Assembly (NCBI GenBank): GCA_900547415.1
Contig: URGS01000004.1
Span: 34,580 to 98,579 of the forward strand
Direction of reading: 5' to 3'
DNA from: an uncultured Phascolarctobacterium sp.
GTDB lineage: Bacteria > Bacillota > Negativicutes > Acidaminococcales > Acidaminococcaceae
Length of the DNA stretch: 64,000 bases
The position numbers were made by a program, and so were the translations under genes. This document shows, piece after piece, positions 44,338 through 53,389 of the stretch (within the stretch, counting starts at the first letter, position 1; every line of letters starts with the position of its first letter). The notes beneath the pieces are model-generated. The model was not told where the DNA came from. It worked only from the letters and a program-made list of their open reading frames with translations, and made no database searches.

Positions 44338-44967
44338 ATGTTTATTGTAAAAGAAGGTTATCCATATATTATAGTTTCTTTAATTTTAGCTGCTATTGTT
44401 TATTTCTTTTTTGGTGCTTATTGGGCAGTAATTCCTGTTGTTTTGGCAATCTATTTCGCATATTTCTTCCGTGACTTTAACCGTTCAATGCCATATGATC
44501 CTAATATTCTGTATTCTCCGGCTGATGGAACTGTTATGGGTGTGGAGGAGATTTACGACGAAGAATATCTCAATGAGCCTGCATTGAAGCTGACTATTTT
44601 CCTGTCTGTTTTTAATGTTCACGTAAACCGCAGTCCTATTGAAGGTGAAATTAAATACCAACGCTACACTTGTGGTCAATTCGTGCCTGCATATGCTAAA
44701 GAGGCGTCTTTTGAAAACGAACGTCATGCAATTGGTATGGATAATGGTCGTATGCGTGTTCTTGTAATTCAGGTTGCAGGTCTTTTAGCACGCCGTATTG
44801 TTTCTTGGGTTACTGTAGGTCATGACCTTAAACAAGGTGAACGCTATGGTATGATTAAATTTGGCTCTAGTACCGAACTGATTGTTCCAAAGAATGTTGA
44901 AATTACCGTTAAAAAGGGTGATACCGTTGTAGGTGGCATTACAGTTGTGGGAAGGGTGAAGCAATAA
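44338..44967 (+). CDS. psd: Phosphatidylserine decarboxylase (pyruvoyl, short form)
   Basis: Proenzyme of 209 residues that makes phosphatidylethanolamine. Two hydrophobic segments sit at the N-terminus. The self-cleavage site is G176-S177 in IKFGSSTEL, which generates the pyruvoyl group. YSPADGTV and VFNVHVNRSP are family motifs. This short class is typical of many bacteria outside the enterics. The stop overlaps the pssA start (TAATG). Confidence 0.95.
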   Translation: MFIVKEGYPYIIVSLILAAIVYFFFGAYWAVIPVVLAIYFAYFFRDFNRSMPYDPNILYSPADGTVMGVEEIYDEEYLNEPALKLTIFLSVFNVHVNRSPIEGEIKYQRYTCGQFVPAYAKEASFENERHAIGMDNGRMRVLVIQVAGLLARRIVSWVTVGHDLKQGERYGMIKFGSSTELIVPKNVEITVKKGDTVVGGITVVGRVKQ

Positions 44968-45650
44968 TGGATATACGTCGTCTTGTACCAAACAGCATTA
45001 GTTCCCTGAGCTTGATTTTTGGTCTTCTTTCTATATTTAAAACTGTTGAGGGCGATTTCTTTTACGCTCCTGTGTTTATTGTTTTAGCCGCAATTGCTGA
45101 TTCTATGGACGGTCGCGCTGCACGTGCACTAGGCGTTGGTGGTGGCGATTTTGGCAAGGAGGTTGATTCTCTTTGCGATATGTCATCTTTTGGTGTAGCT
45201 CCTGCTATCATGATTTATTATTATGGTATGACTGAGCTTGGACTTGTAGGTCAGGTAATTGCTTCCTTCTTTGCAATTGGCGGCTGTATGCGTTTAGCAC
45301 GCTTTAATGTTAATACCAGCACCGTTAAAGGCTATTTCCAAGGTATGCCTATTCCTGCAGGTGCTTGCGTACTAGCTTCCTATGTTGTTTCTGGCTATAG
45401 CTTTAGTCCTGAAATCGTAGCAGCTCTGACCTTTGCCATTGCTGTTATTATGTATAGTAATGTAAGATTCCCTGACTTTAAGGGTAAGGGCAATCCTATG
45501 TATGCTTTGCCGGTTGTTATTGCCGTAATTTTAGGTGCTGCCCTGCTTTACACTAACCCTGCAGGCTGGCCCTTTGCTGCAATGTTTACCTATACTGCTG
45601 CCGGCGTTATAAATTATGTTTATCGCGCTGTGACTGGCAAGCATAAATAA
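44967..45650 (+). CDS. pssA: CDP-diacylglycerol-serine O-phosphatidyltransferase
   Basis: Integral membrane CDP-alcohol phosphotransferase of 227 residues that makes phosphatidylserine, the substrate of Psd. The signature D-x2-DG-x2-AR-x8-G-x3-D-x3-D is seen in DSMDGRAARALGVGGGDFG and the following EVDSLCD. About six helices. It is coupled to psd by a one-base overlap, giving a two-step phosphatidylethanolamine pathway. Confidence 0.95.
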   Translation: MDIRRLVPNSISSLSLIFGLLSIFKTVEGDFFYAPVFIVLAAIADSMDGRAARALGVGGGDFGKEVDSLCDMSSFGVAPAIMIYYYGMTELGLVGQVIASFFAIGGCMRLARFNVNTSTVKGYFQGMPIPAGACVLASYVVSGYSFSPEIVAALTFAIAVIMYSNVRFPDFKGKGNPMYALPVVIAVILGAALLYTNPAGWPFAAMFTYTAAGVINYVYRAVTGKHK

Positions 45651-45688
45651 AACGCCCAGTTGCAAATGGGGGAGTGAAGGAGATTTTT

Positions 45689-46969
45689 ATGCATACTATT
45701 TTTGATATAGTCATGATACCTTTGCAGCTTCTGATTATATTCTTTACACTGTATTATTTCTTTGTTTCCTGGTTTGGCCTTTTTGGCAAGAAAAAGGAAG
45801 TAAAAATTTATAATGAAAGCAAGACCTTTGCTCTTATTGCCTGTGCTCATAATGAGCAGGCCGTAATTGCTCAGCTTGTTGATAACCTGCGTCGTTTGAA
45901 CTACAATGATGCTCTTTATGATATTTTTGTAGTAGCTGACAACTGTGACGATAATACAGCTCAGGTGGCAAGAGAAGCAGGTGCCCTTGTTCATGAACGC
46001 TTTAGTGACGAAGGCAAAGGCAAGGGATTTGCCATGGCGTGGATGTTTGAACGTCTTTTCAAAATGGAGCGCAAATATGATGCTGTTTGTATTTTTGACG
46101 CAGATAATTTGGTGCATCCTGATTTCCTGCGTGAGATGAACAGTCGTCTTTGTAATGGTGAGCGAATCATCCAAGGCTATATTGACGCCAAGAATCCTAC
46201 TGATACCTGGGTAAGTGGTGTTTTTGCAATTTCCTTCTGGATCGTTAACCATGTTTGGAGCTTAGCTAAATACAATATGGGTTTAAGCTGCTGCTTAGGC
46301 GGTACTGGTATGTGCTTTGATACTGAGGTCTTAAAGCGTTATGGTTGGAGAGCTACCTGCCTTACTGAGGATATGGAGTTCACCATTCAGGCTATGATGG
46401 AAAATATCCCTACAACCTGGGCACATGATGCAATCATTTACGATGAAAAGCCTCTGACCTTTATGCAGTCTTGGAATCAGCGTAAACGTTGGTCTCAAGG
46501 TCACTTTGATGTGGCGGACCGTTATCTTATTCCCATGATTAAAAAGGCCATTAAGGAGCGTAATATTGTAATGCTGGATTGCTCTGTCAATCTGATTCAG
46601 CCGTATTTCCTGATGGTTTCTACATTCTTTATTTTCTGCAGCTACATTTATAATTTTGTGCCTTTTTACACTAACATTATCTACAAGGTTATTCCTTTGG
46701 AGGTTTGGACTCTTGTTGGTGTAGGCCAGTACATTTTCCCTGTAGCAGTGTTGTGGAAAATTCGTGCTTCCTTTAAGTCCTGGCTTTATCTGCTTTTGTA
46801 TCCGATCTTTATTTACAGCTGGGTTCCTATTACAGCATTAGGCTGGTGGCACCGCAAGGAGCATGACTGGTGTCATACATTGCATACTCGTGGAATTAGC
46901 TTTGATGATGTTGTAATTCCGGAAGATGCAGTTAATGATGGACCTAAAGAGGTTATATTCAAAAAATAA
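45689..46969 (+). CDS. Membrane glycosyltransferase family 2
   Basis: Processive-type GT2 protein of 426 residues. An N-terminal helix precedes the catalytic domain with ACAHNEQAVIAQLVDNL, the metal-binding DADN, the acceptor-site EDMEF and QRKRWSQGH (QxxRW), then several C-terminal helices. This layout fits N-acetylglucosaminyl or glucosyl transferases working at the membrane; substrates are unknown. ATG chosen six bases after AAGGAG rather than a GTG upstream. It lies 38 bp after pssA, perhaps in the same transcript. Confidence 0.88.
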   Translation: MHTIFDIVMIPLQLLIIFFTLYYFFVSWFGLFGKKKEVKIYNESKTFALIACAHNEQAVIAQLVDNLRRLNYNDALYDIFVVADNCDDNTAQVAREAGALVHERFSDEGKGKGFAMAWMFERLFKMERKYDAVCIFDADNLVHPDFLREMNSRLCNGERIIQGYIDAKNPTDTWVSGVFAISFWIVNHVWSLAKYNMGLSCCLGGTGMCFDTEVLKRYGWRATCLTEDMEFTIQAMMENIPTTWAHDAIIYDEKPLTFMQSWNQRKRWSQGHFDVADRYLIPMIKKAIKERNIVMLDCSVNLIQPYFLMVSTFFIFCSYIYNFVPFYTNIIYKVIPLEVWTLVGVGQYIFPVAVLWKIRASFKSWLYLLLYPIFIYSWVPITALGWWHRKEHDWCHTLHTRGISFDDVVIPEDAVNDGPKEVIFKK

Positions 46970-46982
46970 TTAATTATTATTA

Positions 46983-47014
46983 AGAGACTGTTCTAATTAG
47001 AGCAGTCTCTTTTC
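46983..47014 (+). terminator. Terminator after the family 2 glycosyltransferase gene
   Basis: AGAGACTGTTCT pairs with AGAGCAGTCTCT around AATT, ending TTTT. Confidence 0.85.
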
Positions 47015-47130
47015 GTATATATGGGGTTAAACACTTTATTTTGAAGCTGAAATATGCTAAAATTATTATGTATAATTGGTTTTATTTTTAAGTATTTTGA
47101 CCATAATAAAAGCTAGAGCTATAGCCACAA

Positions 47131-47160
47131 TTGGACAAAAACTTTGAGTAAACTTAATAT
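47131..47160 (+). promoter_or_regulatory. Candidate promoter of the methylthioadenosine recycling cluster
   Basis: TTGGAC (47131-47136), 18 bp spacer and TAATAT (47155-47160), about 57 bp before mtnP. A TATAAT nearer the gene (47195) is too close to the RBS to be likely. No SAM or SAH riboswitch pattern is visible in this 247 bp gap. Confidence 0.35.
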
Positions 47161-47216
47161 TGCTTATAAGGTTAAAGTATTCTTCAGAGAATTTTATAAT
47201 AATAGGAGGTTTGATT

Positions 47217-48017
47217 ATGCGTAAAATAGCGATTATTGGTGGTACTGGTTTTGGTAACCCCGAGGTTTTAGGTGTAAAATTTGAAAAACAGATTGTGCAT
47301 ACTCCCTACGGTGATGCTCTTTGCCATATAGGTGAAATGGCTGGCAATCAGGTTGTATTTATTACTCGTCATGGTTTAGGCCATAAGATTGCACCTCACA
47401 AGGTAAACTTCCGTGCTAACATTTGGGCATTGAAAAGTTTAGGAACAGAGGAAATCTTTACTACTACTGCAGTAGGTTCTCTAAATCCTGAAATGACAGC
47501 TGGTCATTTTGTTGTATGCGATAATGTTCTGGATTTTACTAAAAGCCGCATTAATACCTTCTATGATACTCCGGAGCGTGGTGTTGTACATGCAGATTTT
47601 ACTAATCCCTACTGTCCTGTTATGCGTCAGCGTGTAATTAACTGTCTGAAGCAAACAGATATTCCTCTCCACGAGCATGGCGTGTATGTTGCTACTGAAG
47701 GCCCTCGTTTTGAGTCTGCTGCGGAAATTAAGGCCTACAGATTAATGGGTGGCGATTTGGTTGGTATGACCGGTATGCCTGAAGCTATCTTGGCTAGAGA
47801 AGCAGAAATGTGCTACTGCACTTGCTCCATTGTAACTAATATGGCTGCTGGTATTTCCAAGACACCGCTTTCTCATGCAGAGGTAGTTGAAGCAATGACT
47901 AAAAGCATCAGCAATATGGAAAAACTGATTGCTGCTTTCATTACCAATAACGAAGAAATTGAAGCAGGCTGTGGCTGTCATTCTGCTCTGAAGGAGTTTG
48001 GTGGCTTTAAGCTCTAA
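47217..48017 (+). CDS. mtnP: 5'-methylthioadenosine phosphorylase
   Basis: Purine nucleoside phosphorylase family enzyme of 266 residues that splits methylthioadenosine (or 5'-deoxyadenosine) with phosphate to adenine and the ribose-1-phosphate. AIIGGTGFGNPE at the N-terminus, FITRHGLGHKIAPHKVNFRAN and TEGPRFESAAEIKAYRLMGGDLVGMTG (the latter spanning about residues 163-189) are landmarks. A C-terminal CGC motif is present. Start chosen at the ATG behind AGGAGG; nothing supports an upstream start. Confidence 0.93.
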   Translation: MRKIAIIGGTGFGNPEVLGVKFEKQIVHTPYGDALCHIGEMAGNQVVFITRHGLGHKIAPHKVNFRANIWALKSLGTEEIFTTTAVGSLNPEMTAGHFVVCDNVLDFTKSRINTFYDTPERGVVHADFTNPYCPVMRQRVINCLKQTDIPLHEHGVYVATEGPRFESAAEIKAYRLMGGDLVGMTGMPEAILAREAEMCYCTCSIVTNMAAGISKTPLSHAEVVEAMTKSISNMEKLIAAFITNNEEIEAGCGCHSALKEFGGFKL

Positions 48018-48044
48018 TCACTGGGGTAAAAATAGTTCTTTAAT

Positions 48045-48125
48045 ATAGTAAGCACAAGGCTTGGTGGGACTTTACGTATCACATATGAGATGTAGGCAGT
48101 TATCATCCTCGTGCTTATTTAAGGA
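48045..48125 (+). other. Structured leader upstream of mtnA, identity unknown
   Basis: AAGCACAAGG and CCTCGTGCTT can pair (one mismatch) and enclose about 47 bases with a weak ACAT/ATGT hairpin. The element spans most of the 117 bp mtnP-mtnA gap and ends close to the mtnA RBS. It does not match a riboswitch I can name. Confidence 0.35.
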
Positions 48126-48134
48126 AGTGAAACA

Positions 48135-49187
48135 ATGATAGAAACAATGCGTTGGGAAAAGGGAAAGCTGTTGCTGTTGGACCAGACTAAGCTTCCTCAA
48201 AGTACTGAAATAATTGTTTGTGAGGATTATAAACGTGTCAAAACAGCTATTGAACGTTTAGAGGTCAGAGGTGCTCCTGCTATTGGTGCAGCTGCTGCCT
48301 ATGCTATGGTTTTAGGTGCGAAGGAGGCTGGCAACAGACCCGATTTTATCGGTACTTTGTCTAAGATAAAGGATAATTTGATTTCCGCAAGACCTACGGC
48401 TGTAAATCTTTCCTGGGCCGCTGAAGAGGTTTTTTCAGCAGCTAAAAGCTTATACGAGTCTGACTATGCCCCTTTTCAGATATACGATGAACTGGAGATG
48501 GTAGCTGATTATATCTATCAAACAGATATAATGAATAACCAGCGTATGGGTAAATTTGGTGCAGCTGTATTGCCGGAGAAGGCTGTTGTACTGACTCATT
48601 GCAACGCTGGTGCCTTAGCTACATGTGGTTGGGGTACAGCTCTCGGAGTATTGCGTGAGGCTTATCAGCAGGGAAAGCTGGAAATGGTGTATGCTGATGA
48701 AACCAGACCCTTGCTGCAGGGTGCAAGACTGACAGCCTATGAGCTGTGTGAGGATAATATTCCTGTCACACTTATTACCGACAATATGGCAGCATGGACC
48801 ATGAAAACAAAGGGTATTAATGCTGTAGTTGTTGGTGCAGACAGAATTGCTTCTAATGGTGATACTGCGAACAAGATTGGTACCTATGGTGTTGCTTTAG
48901 CAGCCAAGGCTCATGGCATACCATTTTATGTTGCTGCACCTGTCAGCACCTTTGATTTTACTATAGAAGATGGTTCAGAAATTCCTATTGAGGAACGCAA
49001 GGGTGAGGAAATTAAGCGTTTCCGTAGCGAGGTAACAGCACCTGAAAAGGCGCTAACCTTTAATCCAGCCTTTGATGTTACACCTGCCAAATTAATTACA
49101 GGCATTATTACGGAGTATGGCGTTATAACTGCGCCCTATATAGAAAATATTAAGAAATTGCAAGAGCAATACAAGGAGGAACAATAA
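48135..49187 (+). CDS. mtnA: Methylthioribose-1-phosphate isomerase
   Basis: Isomerase of 350 residues that converts 5-methylthioribose-1-phosphate to the ribulose form. It shows EVRGAPAIGAAAAYAM-type (here begins VRGAPAIG), the catalytic Cys in LTHCNAGALATCGWGTALG, the Asp of VVGADRIASNGDTANKIGTY and PFYVAAPVSTFD. It is homologous to eIF2B subunits, but these active-site residues argue for the isomerase. It could equally act on 5-deoxyribose-1-phosphate. The ahcY RBS AAGGAGG lies within its last codons. Confidence 0.94.
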   Translation: MIETMRWEKGKLLLLDQTKLPQSTEIIVCEDYKRVKTAIERLEVRGAPAIGAAAAYAMVLGAKEAGNRPDFIGTLSKIKDNLISARPTAVNLSWAAEEVFSAAKSLYESDYAPFQIYDELEMVADYIYQTDIMNNQRMGKFGAAVLPEKAVVLTHCNAGALATCGWGTALGVLREAYQQGKLEMVYADETRPLLQGARLTAYELCEDNIPVTLITDNMAAWTMKTKGINAVVVGADRIASNGDTANKIGTYGVALAAKAHGIPFYVAAPVSTFDFTIEDGSEIPIEERKGEEIKRFRSEVTAPEKALTFNPAFDVTPAKLITGIITEYGVITAPYIENIKKLQEQYKEEQ

Positions 49188-49190
49188 TTC

Positions 49191-50435
49191 ATGGAAAGTA
49201 TGATTAAAGACATTAACTTAGCACCTCTCGGTCATCAAAGAATTGCATGGGCTAAGGAATATATGCCTTTGTTGAATATTCTTAACGAAAAATATAGTGA
49301 GACTAAGCCCTTTGCTGGCTTGAATATGATTGTTACCATTCATCTGGAGGCAAAAACTGCTTACCTGGCACAGGTCCTGAAAAATGCAGGTGCTAATGTT
49401 GTTGTAACCGGCAGTAATCCTCTTTCCACTCAGGATGAAATTGCAGCGGCTTTAGTTGACAGTGGTATTACCGTGTTTGCAACTCATGGCTGCACTAATG
49501 AAGAATACGATATGTATCTGCGTGAAGCTTTGAAGGTTGAACCTGATCTGATTATCGATGATGGTGGCGATCTGGTAAACATGCTCCATGGTGAACGTCG
49601 TGATTTGATTGCAAAGCTGATTGGCGGTAGTGAGGAAACCACTACTGGTGTACATCGTTTGAAAGCTCTCGAAGCTGCTGAGCATTTGGCATTTCCGATG
49701 ATTGCTGTTAATGATGCGTACTGCAAATATCTGTTTGATAACCGTTATGGTACTGGTCAATCCTCTCTGGATGGCATTATTCGTACTACTAATATGTCCA
49801 TTGCTGGCAGAACCGTTGTTGTTGCAGGTTATGGCTGGTGTGGTAAGGGTGTAGCTATGCGTGCCAAAGGTATGGGTGCAAACGTTATTGTAACCGAAGT
49901 TGATCCTATTAAGGGTGTAGAGGCTGTGTTTGACGGTTTCCGCGTAATGCCTATGCAGGATGCTGCTAAAGAAGGCGACATCTTCATTACTGTAACTGGC
50001 TGCAATGATGTAATCACCAAACCTCATATGGAAGTTATGAAAAATGGTGCTGTAATGTGCAACGCTGGCCACTTCGACGTTGAGGTTAATAAGAACCACC
50101 TGGAAGAACTGTCTGTCAAGGAGCCCTATGAAGTACGCAAAAACATTGTGACCTATACCATGGCTGACGGCCGTAAGCTGAACCTTTTGGGTGAGGGTCG
50201 TCTGGTAAACCTGGCTTGTGGTGATGGCCATCCTATCGAGGTTATGGATCTTTCCTTTGCAATGCAGTTCCTGGCAATGAAATACTTGCTTGACCATAAG
50301 GGAACTATGGAAAATAAAGTATATGTTCTTCCTGAAGAGCTGAATACCGAAGTTGCGGCTCTGAAGCTGGCTGCTATGGGTGCTGGTATTGATACCCTCA
50401 CAGAAGAACAAAAGGCTTATTTGGCTGCAGAATAA
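49191..50435 (+). CDS. ahcY: Adenosylhomocysteinase
   Basis: NAD-dependent hydrolase of 414 residues that cleaves S-adenosylhomocysteine to adenosine and homocysteine. The NAD-binding segment is GRTVVVAGYGWCGKGVAMRAKGMG-like (begins GRTVVVAGYGWCGKG, near residue 204). MIVTIHLEAKTAYL and TGCNDVITKPHMEVMKNGAV are further landmarks. Placing it between mtnA and the aldolase joins SAH and methylthioadenosine recycling. Confidence 0.95.
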   Translation: MESMIKDINLAPLGHQRIAWAKEYMPLLNILNEKYSETKPFAGLNMIVTIHLEAKTAYLAQVLKNAGANVVVTGSNPLSTQDEIAAALVDSGITVFATHGCTNEEYDMYLREALKVEPDLIIDDGGDLVNMLHGERRDLIAKLIGGSEETTTGVHRLKALEAAEHLAFPMIAVNDAYCKYLFDNRYGTGQSSLDGIIRTTNMSIAGRTVVVAGYGWCGKGVAMRAKGMGANVIVTEVDPIKGVEAVFDGFRVMPMQDAAKEGDIFITVTGCNDVITKPHMEVMKNGAVMCNAGHFDVEVNKNHLEELSVKEPYEVRKNIVTYTMADGRKLNLLGEGRLVNLACGDGHPIEVMDLSFAMQFLAMKYLLDHKGTMENKVYVLPEELNTEVAALKLAAMGAGIDTLTEEQKAYLAAE

Positions 50436-50516
50436 TTCAATATTTTAGGGACTGTCTTAAAGGCAGGCCCTAAGTATGTTTGTTATATTCTTTATAGATT
50501 GTGAGCGAGGTATGCA

Positions 50517-51179
50517 ATGAAGCTGGAAGAAATCTTAAAGAATGATATAGCTGCAATGGGCAAGCAGTTAATTGCTAAGAATCTTGTGGCTGGTTCATGG
50601 GGCAACATCAGCTGCTTAGTTGATGATGCATCCCTTGTTATCACTCCTTCTGGAATGGGCTATGAAAAGCAGAGGGCAGAGGACATTGTTCTAATAGATT
50701 TTGTGGGTAATGTCCTTGAAGGCAAGCACTTCCCATCATCTGAGAGTAAGCTTCACACCGCCATCTATCGAGCATGTCCTGAGGCAAAGGCAATAATTCA
50801 TACCCATAGTATTTATTCTAGTGCTTTAGCTGCTATGCGTAAACCTATTCCTGCAATAATTGAGGATATTATTCAAATTATTGGCGGACGTGTTAATTGT
50901 GCAGAATATGCTCTGCCTGGTACAGAAGAGCTGGCAGATAACGCTGTTGCAGCTATGCAGGGACGTAAGGCTGTGCTTTTGGCTAATCATGGTGCTGTTT
51001 GTTGGGGCACAAGCCTGAATGATGCTTTAATAGTTGCTGAAATACTTGAAAAGGCTGCTCAGATAGCAGTAATCTGTCAGGCGACAGGTGGTGCAGTAGA
51101 GCTGTCTCAGGAGGATGCTGATATAATGCACAGCTTTTACCAGGAGCATTACTCTAAGAGACAAAGTGGTAAGGAATGA
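50517..51179 (+). CDS. Class II aldolase family protein, probable sugar-1-phosphate aldolase
   Basis: Zinc aldolase of 220 residues (fuculose-phosphate aldolase/adducin family). Zn ligands are seen in HTHSIYSSALAA and LANHGAVCWG, with the catalytic acid in SSESKLH. Beside mtnP and mtnA the best guess is cleavage of 5-methylthioribulose-1-phosphate or 5-deoxyribulose-1-phosphate to dihydroxyacetone phosphate and an aldehyde (the DHAP shunt). MtnB-type dehydratase belongs to the same superfamily and is the alternative, but mtnW, mtnX and mtnD are absent nearby. Confidence 0.82.
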   Translation: MKLEEILKNDIAAMGKQLIAKNLVAGSWGNISCLVDDASLVITPSGMGYEKQRAEDIVLIDFVGNVLEGKHFPSSESKLHTAIYRACPEAKAIIHTHSIYSSALAAMRKPIPAIIEDIIQIIGGRVNCAEYALPGTEELADNAVAAMQGRKAVLLANHGAVCWGTSLNDALIVAEILEKAAQIAVICQATGGAVELSQEDADIMHSFYQEHYSKRQSGKE

Positions 51180-51215
51180 AATTTCTATAAATAAGCACGA
51201 AAGGGTGGTGTTAAT

Positions 51216-52499
51216 TTGAGTAAGGTATTAATTAAAAATATTGAATTATTAAACACTCCTAATGGTGAAATGTACTGCATTGCAGTTCAGGATAAGAAAA
51301 TTGTTGCTATCGGTAAGGAGGCTCCTGCCGATTTCGTAGCAGACGAAGTTGTAGATGGTAAGGGTAAGCTGGCTACTGCCGGTATGGTAAATACTCATGG
51401 TCATGTTTCTATGACACTTCTACGCAGCTATGCAGATGACATGGCTCTTATGGATTGGCTGGAAAACAAGATTTGGCCTATCGAAGCAAAAATGGATGCT
51501 GAGGATATTTATTGGGGTGCAATGCTTGGCATTGTGGAAATGCTTAAGGGTGGCACTACTGCCTTTGCGGATATGTATGGTCCTTATATGGAGCGTGTAG
51601 CTGAGGCTGTTGCAGAAACCGGTATGCGTGCCAACCTTTGTCGAGGTCTGATTGGATTAGCACCTGATAAAGATGTAAAGCTGGCTGAAAACGATGCTTT
51701 GGCTGAGAGCTGGCAAAACTATGATGAAGGTCGTATTCGTGTAAGCTATGGTCCCCACGCTCCCTATACCTGTCCTTTAGATTATTTGGAGAAGGTTATT
51801 GCAGCTGCTAAAAATCATAATGCTGAGCTGCAAATGCATCTTTGCGAAACCAAGTTTGAGGTAGAAAGCTACAAAAAAGAGCATGGTATTACTCCCATCG
51901 AAATGATGGACAAACTGGGTATGTTTGATTTAGTTACCATTGCAGCTCACTGCGTACACCTGACCGATAATGATATGGATATTATGGCTGCAAAGAATGT
52001 GCGTGTAGCCCATAATCCGCAAAGTAATTTGAAGCTGGCAAGTGGTATTGCCCCTGTCGAGAAAATGCTGGCTAAGGGTATTGTTGTTGGTTTAGGTACC
52101 GATGGTGCTTCCAGTAACAACAATCTTGATATGTTAGAGGAATGTCGTGCAGCAGCTATGCTCCATAAAGCTACCAGCTTTGATCCGTTAGTAGTTCCTG
52201 CGGCAAAAGCTTGGGATATGGCTACTGTTGATGGTGCAAAGGTATTAGGCTTTAAGGACTGCGGTAAGCTTGAAGCCGGTCAGCAGGCAGACATTGTTCT
52301 GTGGGATATGCATAAGCCTTACTGGTATCCCCGCCACAACAAGCTGTCCCTCTTAGTATATGCAGCAAGTGCCTACGATGCAGATACTGTATTTGTAGCA
52401 GGCCGTAAGGTTGTTGAGCAGGGCAGACTTGTAACCTTTGATGAAGAAAAAATTTACGCAGAAGCAGAGGCTTGTGCTAAAAGGTTATTAACTAAATAA
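51216..52499 (+). CDS. mtaD: 5-methylthioadenosine/S-adenosylhomocysteine deaminase
   Basis: Amidohydrolase of 427 residues that deaminates methylthioadenosine and SAH to their inosine forms. Metal-site motifs are NTHGHVSMTLLR, QMHLCET, AHCVHLTDND and GTDGASSNNNLDM. It starts with TTG six bases after AAGGGTGGTG. Having both AhcY and this deaminase gives two fates for SAH in the same cluster. Confidence 0.92.
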   Translation: MSKVLIKNIELLNTPNGEMYCIAVQDKKIVAIGKEAPADFVADEVVDGKGKLATAGMVNTHGHVSMTLLRSYADDMALMDWLENKIWPIEAKMDAEDIYWGAMLGIVEMLKGGTTAFADMYGPYMERVAEAVAETGMRANLCRGLIGLAPDKDVKLAENDALAESWQNYDEGRIRVSYGPHAPYTCPLDYLEKVIAAAKNHNAELQMHLCETKFEVESYKKEHGITPIEMMDKLGMFDLVTIAAHCVHLTDNDMDIMAAKNVRVAHNPQSNLKLASGIAPVEKMLAKGIVVGLGTDGASSNNNLDMLEECRAAAMLHKATSFDPLVVPAAKAWDMATVDGAKVLGFKDCGKLEAGQQADIVLWDMHKPYWYPRHNKLSLLVYAASAYDADTVFVAGRKVVEQGRLVTFDEEKIYAEAEACAKRLLTK

Positions 52500-52546
52500 C
52501 TATGCAATGCCATTAAAAGCGAGAAAATGACATTGGAGGAGAAAAT

Positions 52547-53389
52547 ATGGCAAAAATTATTGAAAAAGCAAATATTGCTGAAGCAGTGTATGAATTTGTT
52601 GTAGATGCACCGTTGGTTGCTCATAAATGTCGCCCTGGTCAATTCGTTATTATCCGTACTGACGAATTCAGCGAGCGTGTACCCCTGACTATTGCTGATT
52701 TCGACCGTGAAAAGGGATATATAACTCTTATTGTACAAGCAGTAGGTAATTCTACCAGACATTTATGTGATACCTTTGAGATTGGTGATGATATTCTGGA
52801 TGTAGTTGGTCCTTTAGGTCAGCCTTCTGAAATGGGTAATTTTGGTACTGTTGTTGTTGTGGGCGGCGGTATTGGTGTAGCTCCTGTTTATCCTATTGCA
52901 CGTGCTTATCATGAGTTGGGTAACAAGGTAATTTCCATTATCGGTGCTCGTAATAAAGATTTGATTATTTGGCAGGATAAAATGGCTGCAATCAGTGACG
53001 AGGTTATTATTACTACTGACGATGGCAGTGCTGGCCACAAAGGCTTTGTAACTGATCCTTTGAAGGAAATGCTGGAAAAAGGTGAAAAGATTGACCTTGT
53101 ATTGGCCATTGGTCCTGTAATCATGATGAAAAACGTTGCAGCTGTAACTAAGCCCTTTGGCGTAAAAACAACTGCTAGTCTGAATACTATTATGGTAGAT
53201 GGTACTGGTATGTGTGGCGGCTGTCGTGTTAATGTTGGTGGCGAAAACAAATTTGCCTGCGTAGATGGTCCTGAATTCGACGCTCATCAGGTAGATTTTG
53301 CTAATCTGCTCATGCGTCAGCAGATGTATAAGAACCAGGAGTCTCTGGAATATAGCTGCGGAGGTCATTGCAAATGCGTGGAGGAATGA
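52547..53389 (+). CDS. nfnA: NfnA-type ferredoxin:NADP oxidoreductase alpha subunit
   Basis: FAD- and [2Fe-2S]-containing subunit of 280 residues. The FAD domain has ERVPLTIADFD, the NAD domain VVVGGGIGVAPVYPIARAY, and the C-terminal cluster motif DGTGMCGGCRVNVGG with further Cys in FACVDGPEFDAHQVDF. With the next gene it forms NfnAB, which in characterised anaerobes bifurcates electrons between NAD, NADP and ferredoxin. Proteins of this type are often labelled sulfide dehydrogenase or PyrK-like. The following gene overlaps it by 16 bases. Confidence 0.9.
   Translation: MAKIIEKANIAEAVYEFVVDAPLVAHKCRPGQFVIIRTDEFSERVPLTIADFDREKGYITLIVQAVGNSTRHLCDTFEIGDDILDVVGPLGQPSEMGNFGTVVVVGGGIGVAPVYPIARAYHELGNKVISIIGARNKDLIIWQDKMAAISDEVIITTDDGSAGHKGFVTDPLKEMLEKGEKIDLVLAIGPVIMMKNVAAVTKPFGVKTTASLNTIMVDGTGMCGGCRVNVGGENKFACVDGPEFDAHQVDFANLLMRQQMYKNQESLEYSCGGHCKCVEE

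Noticed and set aside
46970..47216. SAM or SAH riboswitch before mtnP
   Set aside because: No recognisable conserved core or pairing pattern of these classes in the 247 bp.
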